Below are positions 16,745 through 24,099 of a stretch of 38,253 nucleotides of DNA, one piece after another. This DNA comes from an uncultured Clostridia bacterium (GTDB taxonomy: Bacteria > Bacillota > Clostridia > Christensenellales > Aristaeellaceae). Numbering within the stretch: position 1 is the stretch's first letter; every line of letters starts with the position of its first letter. Both the position numbers and the translations under genes were made by a program. Below the pieces are notes generated by a model. It saw nothing but the letters and a program-made list of their open reading frames with translations, was not told the origin of the DNA and did not search any database. The DNA lies in contig CAKTUS010000019.1 in NCBI GenBank assembly GCA_934621485.1, forward strand, positions 1-38,253, read 5' to 3'.

Positions 16745-16761
16745 CACCAGCAGAGCCAGTG
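16745..16761. repeat. Right direct copy of hairpin flanking element 2b
   Basis: CACCAGCAGAGCCAGTG, starting at the base after the element end. It matches 16382-16398 except for two G-to-A changes that have weakened the stem. Confidence 0.7.
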
Positions 16762-16910
16762 TGGAAGGAAAAACTTCAGATACCAGAAACCTTCTTTCCG
16801 ATAAGAAAGTGAAAGATACTGCCAAAGAAAGCAGAGCTGCCGGTTAACAGCTTTTTCGTCAGGCCGGCGCAGCTTTCCAGGCATTTTTCTTTCGTTTCGT
16901 ACACTTTTTA

Positions 16911-16939
16911 TTGCGAAACGACAAAATTTATGATATGAT
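16911..16939 (+). promoter_or_regulatory. Promoter of the XRE-TetR regulator gene
   Basis: TTGCGA at 16911-16916 and TATGAT at 16934-16939, spacer 17 bases. The start codon is only about 20 bases past the -10, so the leader is very short. The surroundings turn sharply AT-rich here. Confidence 0.6.
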
Positions 16940-16959
16940 TTTTCCAGGAGATGATGTTG

Positions 16960-17772
16960 ATGGTAAAAACGGCAGTTCAATCGGCCATATCCTATGACCG
17001 GCTTTGGAAGCTGTTGCTTGACCGCAAAATGCGAAAGAAAGACCTGGAAAATGCCGCGCATATCAGTTCTGCTGTGATTGCGAAAATGGGCCGCAGCCAA
17101 TCGGTCAACCTGGAAACACTGGTCAAGATTTGCCGTGTATTGCAGTGTGATCTGGAAAATGTTGTAGAAGTCGTACATCCAAGCACATTCGAAGGAGGAG
17201 ACACCGTTATGCCTTCATTTACCCGAAAAGCCATTATGAGCGCTTTTCTGCAACTGCTGGAGGAGCGCCCTTTGAATAAAATCACGGTGAAGGATATTGT
17301 GGACGCATGCGGCATAAATCGCAATACCTTCTATTATCATTTTGCCGATATTCCCGCACTCATCGAGGCGATTTTCAAAGAAGAAGCAGATTTGCTGATG
17401 CGGGAGCATACCCAAGTAGGCAGTTTGCAGGAGCTGCTTATGATTGCGGTGGATTTTATCTTGAAAAACCGCCGGGCTGCACTGCATCTGTACAATTCCA
17501 ACAACCGTGATATTTATGAACGCGATCTCATGAAAATCTGTCAATATGCGGTGGAGACCTACTTGAACAGCCTGGTGGACGTGAGCAAAGTAAACCCAAC
17601 CGACTGGGCGATTCTTACTCGTTCGTACCGCTGCTGGTGCTTTGGTCTGTTGATCGACTGGTTAGACGATGGGCTCAAAGAAGATATCAAGCCTGAGCTG
17701 AAGCGGCTGTGCGAGTTGCGGGAAGGCACTGTTGAAAGCGCCATTGCCAACTGCCGCAAGCTTGAGTCGTAA
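16960..17772 (+). CDS. Fused XRE-TetR transcriptional regulator
   Basis: 270 residues from ATG 16960, nine bases past AGGAG (16946-16950); ATGs at 16951 and 16954 are too close to that site. Residues about 8-76 (ISYDRLWKLLLDRKMRKKDL to LQCDLENVVEVV) are a complete small XRE-type helix-turn-helix of the HTH_26 kind, normally a whole protein of about 70 residues. Residues 84-270 are a TetR-type regulator: recognition helix region ITVKDIVDACGINRNTFYYHF, then a helical ligand/dimer domain. The junction holds an AAGGAGG (17192-17198) followed by an in-frame ATG (17209), just what a separate TetR gene would have. So either a true fusion or two products from one frame. No neighbouring target is obvious. 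Confidence 0.8.
   Translation: MVKTAVQSAISYDRLWKLLLDRKMRKKDLENAAHISSAVIAKMGRSQSVNLETLVKICRVLQCDLENVVEVVHPSTFEGGDTVMPSFTRKAIMSAFLQLLEERPLNKITVKDIVDACGINRNTFYYHFADIPALIEAIFKEEADLLMREHTQVGSLQELLMIAVDFILKNRRAALHLYNSNNRDIYERDLMKICQYAVETYLNSLVDVSKVNPTDWAILTRSYRCWCFGLLIDWLDDGLKEDIKPELKRLCELREGTVESAIANCRKLES
17192..17211 (+). promoter_or_regulatory. Internal ribosome binding site and start inside the XRE-TetR gene
   Basis: GAAGGAGG followed after about ten bases by ATG at 17209-17211, in frame with the surrounding gene and exactly at the first residue of the TetR half (MPSFTRKA). It could give a separate 187-residue TetR protein. Confidence 0.55.
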
Positions 17773-17785
17773 AAAGCGAGGAATA

Positions 17786-17820
17786 TCAAAGGCATGCTCC
17801 ACGCCAGAGCATGCCTTTGA
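17786..17820. terminator. Perfect 14-base inverted repeat between convergent genes
   Basis: TCAAAGGCATGCTC (17786-17799) and GAGCATGCCTTTGA (17807-17820), seven-base loop. It lies between the convergent XRE-TetR and hydrolase genes, so a two-way terminator is likely, but neither side has a T run after the stem. Confidence 0.5.
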
Positions 17821-17905
17821 ACATTGGAAAAGGAAAGGCGCGAGAGACAGAGCGGCTGATCCGGCAACCGGCGGCTTTGCGTTTGCTGCGGTAGCCTTTC
17901 CTGGT

Positions 17906-18586
17906 TTATGCTTGCAGAAAATGGAGAACGGCCTGATTGAATTTTGCCGGATTTTTTGCGGCGATAAAATGATCGCCCGGAATGAATAGCAGCTTGCTAT
18001 TCGGAAGGCTGTCGGCAATGAGGCGGGTGTGTGTTTCCAGAATCATGTCGTTTGTTCCGGCCATGACCAGTGTCGGCGCGGCAATGCTTTGCAGCTCCTG
18101 CGGGCGGATATTCGGCTCGTTCACCATCAAACCAAGCAGCTCGGCATGCAGCCGGGCTTTTTCACTGCGCCTGGCAAACCTGCGTGCCAAGCGGTAGCCC
18201 ATTTCAATGCCGCGCTGTACGCTGGGCTTTACACCTGCGGGAAAAAGATTCGCGCCGTCGATCACCAGCTTTTCCACCAGTTCGGGATATTGAAGGGCAA
18301 AGCAAAGGGCAATGTTGCCGCCGTCCGAAAAGCCCAGAAGATGCGCCTTGGCAATGCTGGCTGAAAGCATCCATTCCCGAAGATCGTCAGCAAATTGCCG
18401 AATGGTGAAGGGCGCTTCGCCGCGGGGTGTGCGTCCGTGTCCGCGGGTATCCGGCGCATAAACGTGATAATACTGGCTGAAAAACTCAATCTGGTGGCGG
18501 AAATAGCTGTGTTCCTCGCCATTGCCATGCAGCAGGATGAAGGGAAAGCCGTCTCCTGCCTCGACTGTGTATAACTGAATCTCCAT
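17906..18586 (-). CDS. Alpha/beta hydrolase
   Basis: 226 residues from ATG 18586, preceded by AAGGAAAAAG. The frame stays open far upstream, but that part reads through a dispersed repeat and is not coding. The catalytic triad is visible: Ser87 in GFSDGG, Asp180 in GTNDM and His206 in PGDHF. HGNGEEHSYF (20-29) forms the oxyanion region and PDTRGHGRT (45-53) the usual loop. No signal peptide, so cytoplasmic. The compact 226-residue fold resembles carboxylesterase or lactonase-like members of the family, but the substrate is not predictable. It is a single gene with no partner. Confidence 0.9.
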   Translation of the reverse strand: MEIQLYTVEAGDGFPFILLHGNGEEHSYFRHQIEFFSQYYHVYAPDTRGHGRTPRGEAPFTIRQFADDLREWMLSASIAKAHLLGFSDGGNIALCFALQYPELVEKLVIDGANLFPAGVKPSVQRGIEMGYRLARRFARRSEKARLHAELLGLMVNEPNIRPQELQSIAAPTLVMAGTNDMILETHTRLIADSLPNSKLLFIPGDHFIAAKNPAKFNQAVLHFLQA

Positions 18587-18610
18587 TGTCTTTTTCCTTC
18601 CCAAAACTCG

Positions 18611-18638
18611 GCGTTGGCCGCGCTGAGTGTATAAGCGA
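18611..18638. repeat. Left direct copy of hairpin flanking element 3
   Basis: Begins GCGTTGGCCGCGCTGAGT; 16 of the first 18 positions agree with 18991-19008. The 3' arm has decayed, so this copy no longer folds well. Confidence 0.6.
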
Positions 18639-18990
18639 TAGACCGTAAAAACGCGCTTTGCCTGCAAACCAGTAACTTGCTTAGGCGGCAAAGCGCGTAA
18701 GGAAAGCCATGCTGTGCAAAGATTCCGAAACCGACCGTATAGGCCGCCGGTTTCGGAATCAAAATCGGAGGGCAGCGGCCCTCCGTTCAGACTGTCGAAA
18801 AACCCCTGATTGGCCGTCATCGCCCGCGAATAGCGCTTCGCTGGTTTGCGGGGAAGTGCTGCGGCATAAGGCCTAGGGGCTCCGCCCCTAAAACCCCGGC
18901 AGGGGGCAGCGCCTCCTGCCCCCCTCTTTTTCAGCAACCTGAACGTAGGCTGCGGCCCGCCGTTAGCATTAAAGGCTTTTCGACAAATGG
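18639..18990. mobile_element. Dispersed MITE-like element, locus 3 (beta forward + alpha reversed)
   Basis: Starts TAGACCGTAAAAACGCG, ends CTTTTCGACAAATGG, again imperfect inverted ends. A beta module (18657-18790) is joined tail to tail with an inverted alpha module (18787-18925) at TTCAGACTGTCGAAAAA. Inverted alpha copy keeps the TAGGGGC/GCCCCTA hairpin. It fills the gap between the hydrolase and potD. Direct hairpin copies sit at 18611-18638 and 18991-19018. Confidence 0.7.
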
Positions 18991-19019
18991 GCGTTGGCCG
19001 TGCTGAATACACGGCCAAC
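18991..19019 (-). terminator. Hairpin downstream of potD; right direct copy flanking element 3
   Basis: GTTGGCCGTG (18993-19002) pairs perfectly with CACGGCCAAC (19010-19019). It lies 16 bases past the potD stop on the minus strand, where the operon should terminate. No T run follows on the minus strand; the element inserted at that point may have displaced it. Confidence 0.55.
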
Positions 19020-19035
19020 AAGGAGGGGGATCGCT

Positions 19036-20076
19036 TTATTTGGCGTTGAGAACTTCCTGCCACAGCGTGTTGTAGATGCTCAGCCAGGTGGCGTCCAAAT
19101 CGTTGAAGTATTCGCAGCCGGCAATGGTTTCATCCGAAGGGTTCATGACAGGGTTGGAGGTGTATTCCTCGCCCATCAGGTCAATAGCGGCGGTATTGGG
19201 GCAGCAGTAGCCGATGGCGTTGCAGTTGCGCACGGCTACATCGGCCCGGCACAGGAAATTGATGAAAGCTTCAGCGTTGGCTTTGTTTTTAGCGGCAGCG
19301 GGAATCACGGCGCAGTCTACCCATACGTTGCTGCCTTCCTGGGGCACGCAATATGCCAGCTGGTCATTCAGCTCAATGGCATATTCGGCGTCGCCGGAAT
19401 ACACCACGGCCAGGGCCGCTTCACCGGCAACCATCTTGTCCTTGAACTCGTCCAGGCCGTAGGCTTTTACCATACCGGACGTTTTTTGCTGAATGAGCAA
19501 ATCGGCGGCGGAACGCAGCTGGGCGTAGTCGGTGGAGTTCATGCTGTAGCCCTGCAGCTTGAGGGCGATGCCCATGGCGTCGCGGATGCTGTTCATCATC
19601 AGCACCTCGCCGGCGTATTTGGGGTTCCACAGCACGTTCCAGGTTTTCACATCCTCAGCGTCCACCTTTTCGGTGTTGTACAGGATGCCCAGGGTACCCC
19701 ACTGATAGGGAACGGAGTGAGCGTTATTGGCGTCATAGCTGGGGTTGAGCAGGCTGCTTTTGATGTTGGCAAAGTTGGGAATATTGGCGTAGTTGATTTC
19801 GGACAGCAGGCCCTTGCCTGTTAAGCGCTCCACGCAGTATTCGGAGGGAAACACCACGTCGAACGCACCGGGATTGGCTTCCACCTGTACCAGCATATCC
19901 TCATTGGTGGTAAACCGCATGTAATTTACATGGATTCCCGTTTCTTCCTCAAACAATTGCAATACGTCTTCGTCAATATAGTCTTCCCAATTGAAAACGT
20001 TCACCACTTCCTGGGCGGATGCGAGAGCGGGCACAAGCAACAGGGCGCACAAAAGGACGCAGACCAGTTTTTTCAT
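19036..20076 (-). CDS. potD: Spermidine/putrescine-binding protein
   Basis: 346 residues from ATG 20076; the ribosome binding site GGAGG is at 20086-20090. Signal peptide about 1-21 ends ASA before QEVVNVFNWEDYI, the standard PotD opening. FTTNEDMLVQVEANPGAFDVVFPSEY matches the polyamine-site region of PotD/PotF. It would capture polyamines outside the membrane and hand them to PotBC. Oddly there is no lipobox cysteine after the hydrophobic core, unlike most binding proteins of single-membrane Gram-positives. It is the last gene of the operon, 24 bases after potC. Confidence 0.94.
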   Translation of the reverse strand: MKKLVCVLLCALLLVPALASAQEVVNVFNWEDYIDEDVLQLFEEETGIHVNYMRFTTNEDMLVQVEANPGAFDVVFPSEYCVERLTGKGLLSEINYANIPNFANIKSSLLNPSYDANNAHSVPYQWGTLGILYNTEKVDAEDVKTWNVLWNPKYAGEVLMMNSIRDAMGIALKLQGYSMNSTDYAQLRSAADLLIQQKTSGMVKAYGLDEFKDKMVAGEAALAVVYSGDAEYAIELNDQLAYCVPQEGSNVWVDCAVIPAAAKNKANAEAFINFLCRADVAVRNCNAIGYCCPNTAAIDLMGEEYTSNPVMNPSDETIAGCEYFNDLDATWLSIYNTLWQEVLNAK

Positions 20077-20100
20077 CAATCCATTCCTCCAAAAAAAGAT

Positions 20101-20871
20101 TTATACTTTGTTCTCCGCAGTTCTGCGGTTCACAATGAGAAGAAGCACCAGCAGCACAACGAACATCAGCGAGGAAAGCGCATAATAGACGGGACTGATG
20201 CCCAGCTTGGTAGCGGAGTAAATGAGAGTAGACAGGTTTTGCACCAGCGGGCTGGTGGTGAAATAGCTGATGGTGAAATCATCCAGCGACAGGGTAAAGG
20301 CCAGCAGCGCTCCGGTGACAATGCCCTGCTTACATTCCGGCACAATCACGTGAGTCAGGGCATAACCGGGAGTGGCGCCCAAATCCAACGCGGCTTCGTA
20401 AGTATGCTTGTTCATTTGCTTCAGCTTTGGCATGACGGACAGCACCACATAGGGCACGTCAAAGGTGATGTGTGCCAGCACCATGGTGATGTAGCCCCGG
20501 TCCACCTTGGCAAAAATGAACAGCAGCATCAACGAAATACCCGTTACAATATCCGGCATGGTATTTGGCAGATTGGTAACGGTCATCATGAGAGACTGAG
20601 GGCGCTTCTTCATGCTGTAGATACCGATAGCCGCCAGCGTGCCCAATATGGTGGCGATGATGGTGGCCAAAATCGCAATGGAAATGGTAACCCACAGGGC
20701 GTTCATAATCGAAGCGTTTTGAAACAGTTCCTCATACCAGCGAAAGGAGAAGCCCTCCCATTTGGCGCGGCTTTTGCCTGCGTTAAAGGACTGGCAGATC
20801 AGCACCACAATGGGCACATACAAAAAGATGAGGATGATGGCCAGGTAAAACTTTTTGAAAAAACGCTTCAC
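20101..20871 (-). CDS. potC: Spermidine/putrescine ABC transporter permease
   Basis: 256 residues with six membrane helices. GTG start at 20871 overlaps the potB stop by four bases (GTGA). The typical PotC N-terminus (FKKFYLAIILIFLYVPIVVLI) is followed by SFNAGKSRAKWEGFSFRWYEELF. The EAA motif AALDLGATPGYALTHVIVPECKQGI, which contacts the ATPase, is at about 160-184. It forms the channel with PotB. The order potA-potB-potC-potD is the conventional one. Confidence 0.95.
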   Translation of the reverse strand: MKRFFKKFYLAIILIFLYVPIVVLICQSFNAGKSRAKWEGFSFRWYEELFQNASIMNALWVTISIAILATIIATILGTLAAIGIYSMKKRPQSLMMTVTNLPNTMPDIVTGISLMLLFIFAKVDRGYITMVLAHITFDVPYVVLSVMPKLKQMNKHTYEAALDLGATPGYALTHVIVPECKQGIVTGALLAFTLSLDDFTISYFTTSPLVQNLSTLIYSATKLGISPVYYALSSLMFVVLLVLLLIVNRRTAENKV

Positions 20872-21857
20872 GCAATGCCGCCTCCTTCACCGTTGGGATC
20901 CGCCTTGCGCAGAATGGACAGGGAAATCAAAATCAGCACCATCATAATCAGTGAAAGAGCGCTGCCCAGGTTCCAGTCGCCGGCAGTCAAAAAGGTGGTT
21001 TCAATCAGGTCGCCGAACATCTGCGTGGTGCCGCCGCCCAGCACCCGTGGAATGAAGAAGGTGGTTACCGAGGGCATGAATACCATGGTGATGCCGCTGA
21101 TAACGCCGGGGATGCTCAAGGGAACCGTTACCTTCCAAAGGGTGCGCATTTCATTGCAGCCCAGGTCCTGCGCTGCTTCCCCCAGCTTGGGGTCCAGTTT
21201 GCTCAGGCTGGTGTAGATGGGGAACACCATGAAGGGCAGAAAGTTATACACCATCCCCAGCAGAACGGCGTTTTGGTTATACATCAACTGAACCCGGCCT
21301 ACGCCAATCCATTCCAAAAAAGCGTTAATCAGGCCGTTGTCCTCCAAAAGACTCATCCAGGCGATGGTGCGAAGCAAAAAGTTCATCCACATGGGAATAA
21401 TGAACAGCACCACCAGCGTAGAACCCAGCTTCATTTGCCGGTCCGCCATGAACAACGCCGCAGGGTAGCCAAGCAGCAGACTGATAACCGTGCACAGAAA
21501 AGCCATCCACAGGGAATAAACCAGCGTATCCACATTTACCGGCCCCCGGGCAATGGTAGCGGCTACTTCATCGCCCGCTACGGCGCGCAGGTTTTCCCGC
21601 ATGATATAGTTGCTGTCCCAAAAGGCGCGAAAGTTGTTCAGGGTAAAGCTGCCGCTGCCATCCGTAAAGGCATAGTAGCCGATGAGCAGCACTGGCAGGA
21701 TCGTGAAAAGAATCATCCATAGAATATAGGGCGAAGCAAAGAGCGAACGCTTCATGCCCCGGTTGCGCCGGATGCTGACGGCCAGCAGCGCAACGAATAT
21801 GGCCAGACCGGCGCCCATCAGCGCCCACGCCCACCAGGGAAGGGAGGTGTTATACAT
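20868..21857 (-). CDS. potB: Spermidine/putrescine ABC transporter permease
   Basis: 329 residues, start ATG 21857 overlapping the potA stop by eight bases, with AGGAGG inside the end of potA. An extra N-terminal helix (WWAWALMGAGLAIFVALLAVSI, about 8-29) precedes the common PotB opening FASPYILWMILFTILPVLLIGYYAF. This makes it longer than the usual roughly 280 residues. The EAA motif EAAQDLGCNEMRTLWKVTVPLSIPG is at about 228-252. It pairs with PotC. Confidence 0.94.
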   Translation of the reverse strand: MYNTSLPWWAWALMGAGLAIFVALLAVSIRRNRGMKRSLFASPYILWMILFTILPVLLIGYYAFTDGSGSFTLNNFRAFWDSNYIMRENLRAVAGDEVAATIARGPVNVDTLVYSLWMAFLCTVISLLLGYPAALFMADRQMKLGSTLVVLFIIPMWMNFLLRTIAWMSLLEDNGLINAFLEWIGVGRVQLMYNQNAVLLGMVYNFLPFMVFPIYTSLSKLDPKLGEAAQDLGCNEMRTLWKVTVPLSIPGVISGITMVFMPSVTTFFIPRVLGGGTTQMFGDLIETTFLTAGDWNLGSALSLIMMVLILISLSILRKADPNGEGGGIA

Positions 21858-22932
21858 TTTCCTGCGCCTCCTCTGCCTGCGGCGGCTCGTCCATAGGCTT
21901 CATGATGTGAATATTGTAGGGCACAATGTTCAGGCCCACGCGGCTGCCCTGGGGCTGCATAATGGTGGAGTGAACCTTGAACACGGTATCGCCGGTGTCG
22001 ATCATCATTTCGTAATGTACGCCCTTGAACAGCACGCTTTGCACCACGCCGCTGATTTGACCGATGTCCTCGCCTACAATCATGATATCCTCGGGCCGAA
22101 CGACCACGTCCACCGGTACGTTCTCGCCGAAGCCGCTGTCCACGCAGGGAAAATCGAAGCCGCAGAAATGCACCAGTTCATCCTCCAGCATGGTGCCGCG
22201 AAGAATGTTGCTTTCCCCGATAAAGTTGGCCACGAAAGCATTGGCCGGTTCGTCATAAATGCGTTTTGGATCGCCGATTTGCAAAATATGACCGTCCCGC
22301 ATGACCACAATGGTATCGCTCATGGTCAGGGCTTCCTCCTGGTCGTGGGTCACGTAAATAAAAGTGATTCCCAGCTGCTGCTGCATGCTTTTGAGCTCCA
22401 GCTGCATTTCCTTGCGCAGCTTCAAATCCAGCGCGCCGAGAGGCTCGTCCAGAAGCAGCACCTCCGGCTCGTTGACCAGCGCGCGGGCGATGGCGATGCG
22501 CTGCTGCTGTCCGCCGGACAACTGGTCCACGCCGCGCTTGCCATAGCCCTTCAGGTTGACCAGTTCCAACATGCGGTCTACCTTCATGGCGATTTCCTTG
22601 CGGCTCATCTTTTTGATTTTCAAGCCAAAGGCTATGTTGTCCTGCACGTTCAGATGGGGGAACAGAGCGTATTTTTGAAACACGGTATTCACCCGGCGTT
22701 TATAGGGGGGCAGGGCGGTAATGTCCTTGCCCTCAAAAAACACGGTGCCGGTGGTGGGGTATTCAAAGCCGCCAATAATGCGCAGCGTGGTGGTTTTGCC
22801 GCAGCCGCTTGGCCCCAGCAGGGTTACAAATTCTTTTTTGCGCACATACAGGTCAATATCGCTGAGTACGGTGGTGCCGTCAAATTCTTTGGAAATATTC
22901 CGTAAATCAATCAAATGCTCCTGTTCCATCAT
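21850..22932 (-). CDS. potA: Spermidine/putrescine ABC transporter ATP-binding protein
   Basis: 360 residues, start ATG 22932 with AAGGAG at 22942-22947. Walker A GPSGCGKTT is at about 40-48, the signature LSGGQQQR at about 139-146, Walker B VLLLDEPLGALD at about 159-170, and the C-terminal third is a TOBE-type regulatory domain (VVRPEDIMIVGE). It energises polyamine uptake through PotBC. It is 30 bases behind the XRE-cupin regulator, so the two are co-transcribed. Confidence 0.95.
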   Translation of the reverse strand: MMEQEHLIDLRNISKEFDGTTVLSDIDLYVRKKEFVTLLGPSGCGKTTTLRIIGGFEYPTTGTVFFEGKDITALPPYKRRVNTVFQKYALFPHLNVQDNIAFGLKIKKMSRKEIAMKVDRMLELVNLKGYGKRGVDQLSGGQQQRIAIARALVNEPEVLLLDEPLGALDLKLRKEMQLELKSMQQQLGITFIYVTHDQEEALTMSDTIVVMRDGHILQIGDPKRIYDEPANAFVANFIGESNILRGTMLEDELVHFCGFDFPCVDSGFGENVPVDVVVRPEDIMIVGEDIGQISGVVQSVLFKGVHYEMMIDTGDTVFKVHSTIMQPQGSRVGLNIVPYNIHIMKPMDEPPQAEEAQENV

Positions 22933-22962
22933 GACACTGTTCTCCTTATGATTCCAAGTTTT

Positions 22963-23502
22963 TTAGAAGCTGGGCGGAGTGGAAACCCACAGCACGCAGG
23001 CTGGCTTTTGCGTATTGTTTTCAATGTGATGCCGCGCCGAAGGATGCAGGCAAAAGCTGCCGCCCTTGCGCACAGTGTGGCTGCTCTTACCGGATACCAG
23101 CGTGATTTGACCGGAAAGCACATAGCCAAATTCTTCGCTTTCCAACGGAGGCAGTTCAAAGCTGCGGCCGCCGGGCTTCAGTTCCAGCAGAATCGGCTCC
23201 ATGCTGTTTTTTTGAGCGTTTGGCACAAGCCAGGTAATCTTGCTGCCGCGTTCATCGTCTTCTTTTTCAAACATGTCCTGAGGCGCATAAACGATTTTTT
23301 CGGCGCTGTCATCGCTGAAAAAGCTTTGCAGGCTCACGCCCAAACATTCCAGCATGTCCTTGAGCGTGGCGATGGAAGGAGAAGCCAGCTCCCGTTCCAC
23401 CTGAGAAATAAAGCCCTTGCTCAGCTCGCAGCGGTCGGCAAGCTCTTCCTGGGTCAGGCCGCGCTGAATCCGCAGTTCGCGCAGTTTTTCGCCGATTTCC
23501 AA
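22963..23502 (-). CDS. XRE-cupin regulator of the pot operon (PuuR-like)
   Basis: 179 residues from TTG 23502, seven bases past AAGGAGGG (23510-23517); no ATG fits, and the upstream open frame covers the promoter. Helix-turn-helix at about 5-60 (LRIQRGLTQEELADRCELSKGFISQ). Cupin sensor at about 105-178 (FGYVLSGQITLVSGKSS, GGSFCLHPSARHHI). This is the standard layout of polyamine-responsive regulators placed before potABCD, as with PuuR. It probably represses its own operon: perfect inverted repeats lie over the promoter region (23552-23576 and 23615-23631). The inducer is inferred to be a polyamine. Confidence 0.92.
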   Translation of the reverse strand: MEIGEKLRELRIQRGLTQEELADRCELSKGFISQVERELASPSIATLKDMLECLGVSLQSFFSDDSAEKIVYAPQDMFEKEDDERGSKITWLVPNAQKNSMEPILLELKPGGRSFELPPLESEEFGYVLSGQITLVSGKSSHTVRKGGSFCLHPSARHHIENNTQKPACVLWVSTPPSF

Positions 23503-23551
23503 AGAACAGCCCTCCTTGCGTATCAACCGATGGACGATGGAGTATCGAACC

Positions 23552-23576
23552 TGAAGTTTAGAAATAGTAAACTTCA
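23552..23576 (-). promoter_or_regulatory. Operator-like inverted repeat downstream of the pot promoter
   Basis: TGAAGTTTA (23552-23560) and TAAACTTCA (23568-23576), perfect 9-base arms with a 7-base AT-rich centre. It covers about +5 to +29 of the predicted transcript, where a repressor would block. Binding by the XRE-cupin protein is inferred. Confidence 0.6.
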
Positions 23577-23587
23577 AAGCAGATGAT

Positions 23588-23616
23588 ATTAAACCACAAA
23601 GCAACCTGCGTGTCAA
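23588..23616 (-). promoter_or_regulatory. Promoter of the regulator-potABCD operon
   Basis: On the minus strand TTGACA (23616-23611), 17-base spacer, TTTAAT (23593-23588). A second palindrome overlaps the -35 box. Confidence 0.75.
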
Positions 23617-23631
23617 TAGCGATTCGCTATT
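23615..23631. promoter_or_regulatory. Palindrome over the pot promoter -35 box
   Basis: AATAGCGAtTCGCTATT, perfect 8-base arms around one base, overlapping the -35 hexamer by two bases. Possible second operator; unrelated in sequence to the downstream inverted repeat. Confidence 0.45.
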
Positions 23632-23638
23632 TTCAGAC

Positions 23639-23664
23639 AAAAAAATGCGCTCGAAGGAGCGCAA
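23639..23664 (-). terminator. Minus-strand intrinsic terminator; left direct copy flanking element 4
   Basis: TGCGCTCgaagGAGCGCA (23646-23663) followed on the minus strand by seven Ts (23645-23639). It would stop transcripts coming from the GerMN lipoprotein operon before the pot promoter. GCGCTCGAAGGAGCGCAA (23647-23664) recurs as GCGCTCCAAGGATTGCAA at 24008-24025 (15 of 18 identical). Confidence 0.75.
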
Positions 23665-24005
23665 CAGACGGTCGAAAAACCCTTTTCGGGGAGGGGCCAG
23701 AGGGGCCGCAGCCCCTCTGACTGGATTCGTATCGACCGGCTTTGCCGGTCGGGCAGGGAGTTTTCGGCTTTGCCGAAAACATTCCTACAGTCCTTCGTCA
23801 GAAAAGAACGCCGTCCAAAAAGTTCGCCTGGCGGCGTATTTTTCTGCCGGGAAGCATGCTTTGCCTGCGCTTACCGGGCGGCCCAAAGCGTAAGGAGGGC
23901 CTTGCTGAGCAGGACTGCCGAAACTGACGTGAACGCCGCCGGTTTTGGAATGAAAATCAAAGTGGACGCAGCCTCAAGATATCTCCCGACTTTTTCGACA
24001 GGCTG
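23665..24005. mobile_element. Dispersed MITE-like element, locus 4
   Basis: Begins CAGACGGTCGAAAAACCC and ends CTTTTTCGACAGGCTG, clear terminal inverted repeats. Inside: an inverted, degenerate alpha part with hairpin CAGAGGGGCcgcaGCCCCTCTG (23698-23719), two more hairpins with TTT loops, GACCGGC/GCCGGTC (23734-23750) and GTTTTCGGC/GCCGAAAAC (23760-23780), and a beta module (23860-24005) in which the usual TCGGAGGG hairpin has been lost. No transposase. It fills the gap between the pot promoter and the GerMN gene. Confidence 0.7.
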
Positions 24006-24025
24006 TCGCGCTCCAAGGATTGCAA
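24006..24025. repeat. Right direct copy of terminator hairpin flanking element 4
   Basis: TCGCGCTCCAAGGATTGCAA; matches 16 of 20 positions of 23645-23664. The 3' arm has mutated so the stem is weak. Confidence 0.6.
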
Positions 24026-24099
24026 AAACGAAAGCGGACTTAACAGCATGCGAAAAGGGTTGCGCGGCTGAACGGCGCAGGGAGAAGAGGATTCGCAGA

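Noticed and set aside
16114..16850. Several small open frames in the gap after the radical SAM gene
   Set aside because: They coincide with alpha and beta modules and reappear at the other copies, so they are by-products of the repeat, not genes.
18587..19063. 159-codon N-terminal extension of the alpha/beta hydrolase
   Set aside because: It reads through the dispersed element and both flanking hairpins; ATG 18586 has a proper ribosome binding site and begins the domain.
19930..21216. 428-codon open frame on the plus strand
   Set aside because: Antisense to the potC, potB and potD region, whose proteins are unmistakable; composition is His/Gln/Asn-rich shadow sequence.
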